Origin: an uncultured Treponema sp.
GTDB taxonomy: Bacteria > Spirochaetota > Spirochaetia > Treponematales > Treponemataceae
Length of the DNA: 26,864 nt
Direction: 5' to 3'
NCBI GenBank assembly: GCA_937892225.1
Contig: CALAUH010000140.1
Location: 1 to 26,864 of the forward strand
The notes beneath the pieces were generated by a model. It searched no databases, was not told where the DNA came from, and worked only from the letters and a program-made list of their open reading frames with translations. The translations under genes were made by a program, and so were the position numbers. This document shows positions 24,963-26,864 of the stretch, in pieces (within the stretch, counting starts at the first letter, position 1; every line of letters starts with the position of its first letter).

Positions 24963-26654
24963 TTATAATTCTCCATTAGTATTAGTATTTTCTTGATTTT
25001 CTATTATATCTGTATCTGATTCAGATTCTATTTCAATTTGATTTTCTGAATCTATATCTGCTTCAGTTTCTTCTTCTGGTAAAGGTAAAACCATATCTTC
25101 AGTTATATAGGCTTCTTTTGGTAATACAGAATCTGCACTTATCATATAACGAACCAATTCATAAATAAACCAGGCACCACATCCTATTGTAACACTAGTC
25201 GAAACAATAGAAGCGGCATTCCATCCTTTGACTTTAGAAATATCTGCTGTACCCAATGCATAAGCATTTTCATATGAATTATACTGACCTTTTATATAAA
25301 ACATAGGAATTAAACTAGTTATAAGCATACTATATGAAAAATACATTCGTCTTCTATGTTTTTCAATATAATCACTTGTATTTATAGGATTTACTGGAAC
25401 TTCAAAAGTAACATTATCTTCTATTGCATTTTCCGGAAGATAGAAAAAGCCGTTATTCTTTTTATCTACAATAAATTCACCAAGAACCTGTTTCCCATTT
25501 ACATATATTTTTGAATATTCCTGATTTAATTTTTCTGTTGTCTGACCGTTTGCATAAAAGTTTCCTTCTACAGGATTCTTTAGTTTTACATTTATCGATA
25601 TTGGTTGTGATTTACTAAGCAACACTTTTATTTCGTAATATTTGTTTCCTAAAAATGCAAATGTTGCACCGACAGAATCATATCCGTCTGCTATAAATTG
25701 AAAATAATGAATTCCAGAATCTATTGTAAATTTTTCCGGTATTTCTGCCTGCAGAACATCATCGATATACATCTTTATTTCTGAATCAAGAGATTCATTC
25801 ATAATCGAAAGTTTTATTGTTACAGGCATTGCATTTGTAATTGCAGGAGCTAATTCACGGGCAATACTTGTAGCTATAAAATCTGCGTCATTAAGATTAC
25901 CGATTTCTGTTACAGTCGCAATTAATTTTGCTCCAGGATAAAGATACATTTCTACAGTTACAGAAACATAATCACCATATTGAGAAATTTTTCCGGTTAA
26001 CAATGCATTTATATTATTACTTACAATTTCTTTTTCAAAAGCACTGCTTAAATATCCCAATGAAATTACATTTTCAGAAGGAGTAAAAACAGCAGAATAA
26101 TCATTTTTATAAAAGTTAATTTTTTCTAGAGAAACTTCTGTTTCTTCTTTAGGTAAAACTGACTGGAAAAAAGATTTTTTCTTTTTATCTTTATTTTCTT
26201 CCGGATGAAGATATTGATTTTCAAGTTCTTTTTGTTTTTCTATATTTTCATCAATAGATTTTCTTATATTTTGTATTTTTTCTTCGAATTCATATATTTT
26301 TTTTTCGAGTTCTTTTTTTGAATATTTACCTGTTACCAGAGAGTCTCTTTTTTTAACTTCCGCAGATAACTGTAAAAATAAAGAAGTTCTTTCAGTTTTT
26401 AATGAATATAAATTTCGTGCTAATTTTTCATTTACATCTACAGTTCTAGTTAGATTTGTGCTTAACTTTTCAAGTATTCTTGAAGGGAACATTAAAGTTA
26501 TCCCCTCTGATAAAGAATCCTGTTTATTCTGTTTATATGAAAATTTTTGTGCCGCTAAAACCCAGTTTGTTTGATTCTGACAAAATGCACTTGAAAAAAG
26601 AGAAAATAAACTAAAAACTAAAAATACTTTTTTAAAATTATTCCTCATCATCAT
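24963..26654 (-). CDS. Exported coiled-coil, PEGA-like protein of unknown function
   Basis: I do not recognise a specific family. The product is up to 563 residues. It has a signal peptide (about 1-25, ending SSAFC), a coiled coil (about 75-150, rich in K and E), a beta-rich domain (about 180-280), and a PEGA-like segment (about 290-350: KMYIDDVLQAEIPEKFTIDSGIHYFQFIADGY). Two hydrophobic helices (about 438-454, 481-503) and a strongly acidic tail (525-563) follow. Three ATGs in a row start the gene, all inside the last codons of prfB, where they encode aspartates in the other frame; the overlap is 17 bases from the first or 11 from the third. No ribosome-binding site is evident. A cell-envelope role is likely from location and domains. 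Confidence 0.75.
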   Translation of the reverse strand: MMMRNNFKKVFLVFSLFSLFSSAFCQNQTNWVLAAQKFSYKQNKQDSLSEGITLMFPSRILEKLSTNLTRTVDVNEKLARNLYSLKTERTSLFLQLSAEVKKRDSLVTGKYSKKELEKKIYEFEEKIQNIRKSIDENIEKQKELENQYLHPEENKDKKKKSFFQSVLPKEETEVSLEKINFYKNDYSAVFTPSENVISLGYLSSAFEKEIVSNNINALLTGKISQYGDYVSVTVEMYLYPGAKLIATVTEIGNLNDADFIATSIARELAPAITNAMPVTIKLSIMNESLDSEIKMYIDDVLQAEIPEKFTIDSGIHYFQFIADGYDSVGATFAFLGNKYYEIKVLLSKSQPISINVKLKNPVEGNFYANGQTTEKLNQEYSKIYVNGKQVLGEFIVDKKNNGFFYLPENAIEDNVTFEVPVNPINTSDYIEKHRRRMYFSYSMLITSLIPMFYIKGQYNSYENAYALGTADISKVKGWNAASIVSTSVTIGCGAWFIYELVRYMISADSVLPKEAYITEDMVLPLPEEETEADIDSENQIEIESESDTDIIENQENTNTNGEL

Positions 26655-26864
26655 CTTCAGATGAATCCATAGGAAGTCCTTTCCATTTAGCTACAAGGAA
26701 AGAATTCATAAACTCATCCAAATCACCATCCATTACATTTTGTATATTACCTACAGAATATTTTGTTCTATGATCTTTAACCATTGTATAAGGACAGAAA
26801 ACATAAGAACGAATTTGACTTCCCCATGCAATTTCCTTTTGTACACCCTTAATATCTTCTATTT
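26638..26864 (-). CDS. prfB: Peptide chain release factor 2, C-terminal part
   Basis: RF2 releases finished proteins at UAA and UGA. Only the last 75 codons lie in the window; the gene runs off the right edge. The translation shows KEIAWGSQIRSYVFCPYTMVKDHRT followed by VMDGDLDEFMNSFL, the conserved C-terminal end of RF2 (split motif: GSQIRSYVF, then MVKDHRT). A cysteine stands where most relatives have histidine (FHPY). It ends with an acidic tail SSEDDDEE just before TAA. The GGQ motif, the stop-codon reading region and any autoregulatory frameshift site lie outside the window. The end overlaps the start of the next gene. Confidence 0.92.
   Translation of the reverse strand, partial: IEDIKGVQKEIAWGSQIRSYVFCPYTMVKDHRTKYSVGNIQNVMDGDLDEFMNSFLVAKWKGLPMDSSEDDDEE

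Noticed and set aside
1..26864. Mobile elements, CRISPR arrays, tRNA/rRNA, toxin-antitoxin or defence genes
   Set aside because: Looked for direct repeats, transposase or integrase motifs, and defence-type domains; none found, and nearly all sequence is accounted for by housekeeping or envelope genes.

Overview
The window is almost fully coding, AT-rich, and reads as a spirochaete, most likely a host-associated Treponema. The clearest sign is the block tamB-bamA-skp-mutS, which as I recall matches T. pallidum TP0325-TP0328. A PUR-domain (BpuR-type) protein, a lipoprotein-lolCDE cluster and the many exported proteins agree with this. The assignment rests on recalled protein families and gene order, not on a database search.

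Layout. (1) Bases 1 to about 557 do not belong with the rest. They join a piece of a Na+/phosphate-cotransporter-like protein in frame to a piece of UvrA, and this runs straight into a broken mutS on the opposite strand. I read it as a chimeric contig end, probably an assembly artefact. (2) Bases 402-9294, minus strand: tamB, bamA, skp and truncated mutS, which is outer-membrane biogenesis plus mismatch repair. (3) A 128-bp divergent promoter region, then 9423-13455 on the plus strand: tmk, an unrecognised exported protein, aroB, a NifS/IscS-like cysteine desulfurase, and a PUR-domain nucleic-acid-binding protein with its own promoter. (4) Bases 13452-19603, minus strand: an apparent operon read in the order clpC, three-gene ABC importer (binding protein, permease, ATPase), purine-type phosphoribosyltransferase, rnhB. 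(5) Bases 19687-26864, minus strand: 3' end of prfB, an exported coiled-coil/PEGA-like protein, ftsY, a lipoprotein, lolC/E, lolD, lolE/C.

Genes within each block are packed tightly, with TAATG, ATGA and ATGAATAA overlaps that suggest translational coupling. Two blocks deal with the envelope: TamB/BamA/Skp handle outer-membrane proteins and lipids, while FtsY and LolCDE handle membrane targeting and lipoprotein release. No rRNA, tRNA, CRISPR array, insertion sequence, prophage or riboswitch was seen. No intergenic gap exceeds 130 bp.

I did not find a convincing new multi-gene system. The points most worth checking are the three-way chimera at the left end, the Walker-A lysine-to-proline change in thymidylate kinase, a sigma-28-like promoter before clpC, and the coupling of clpC to an ABC importer.
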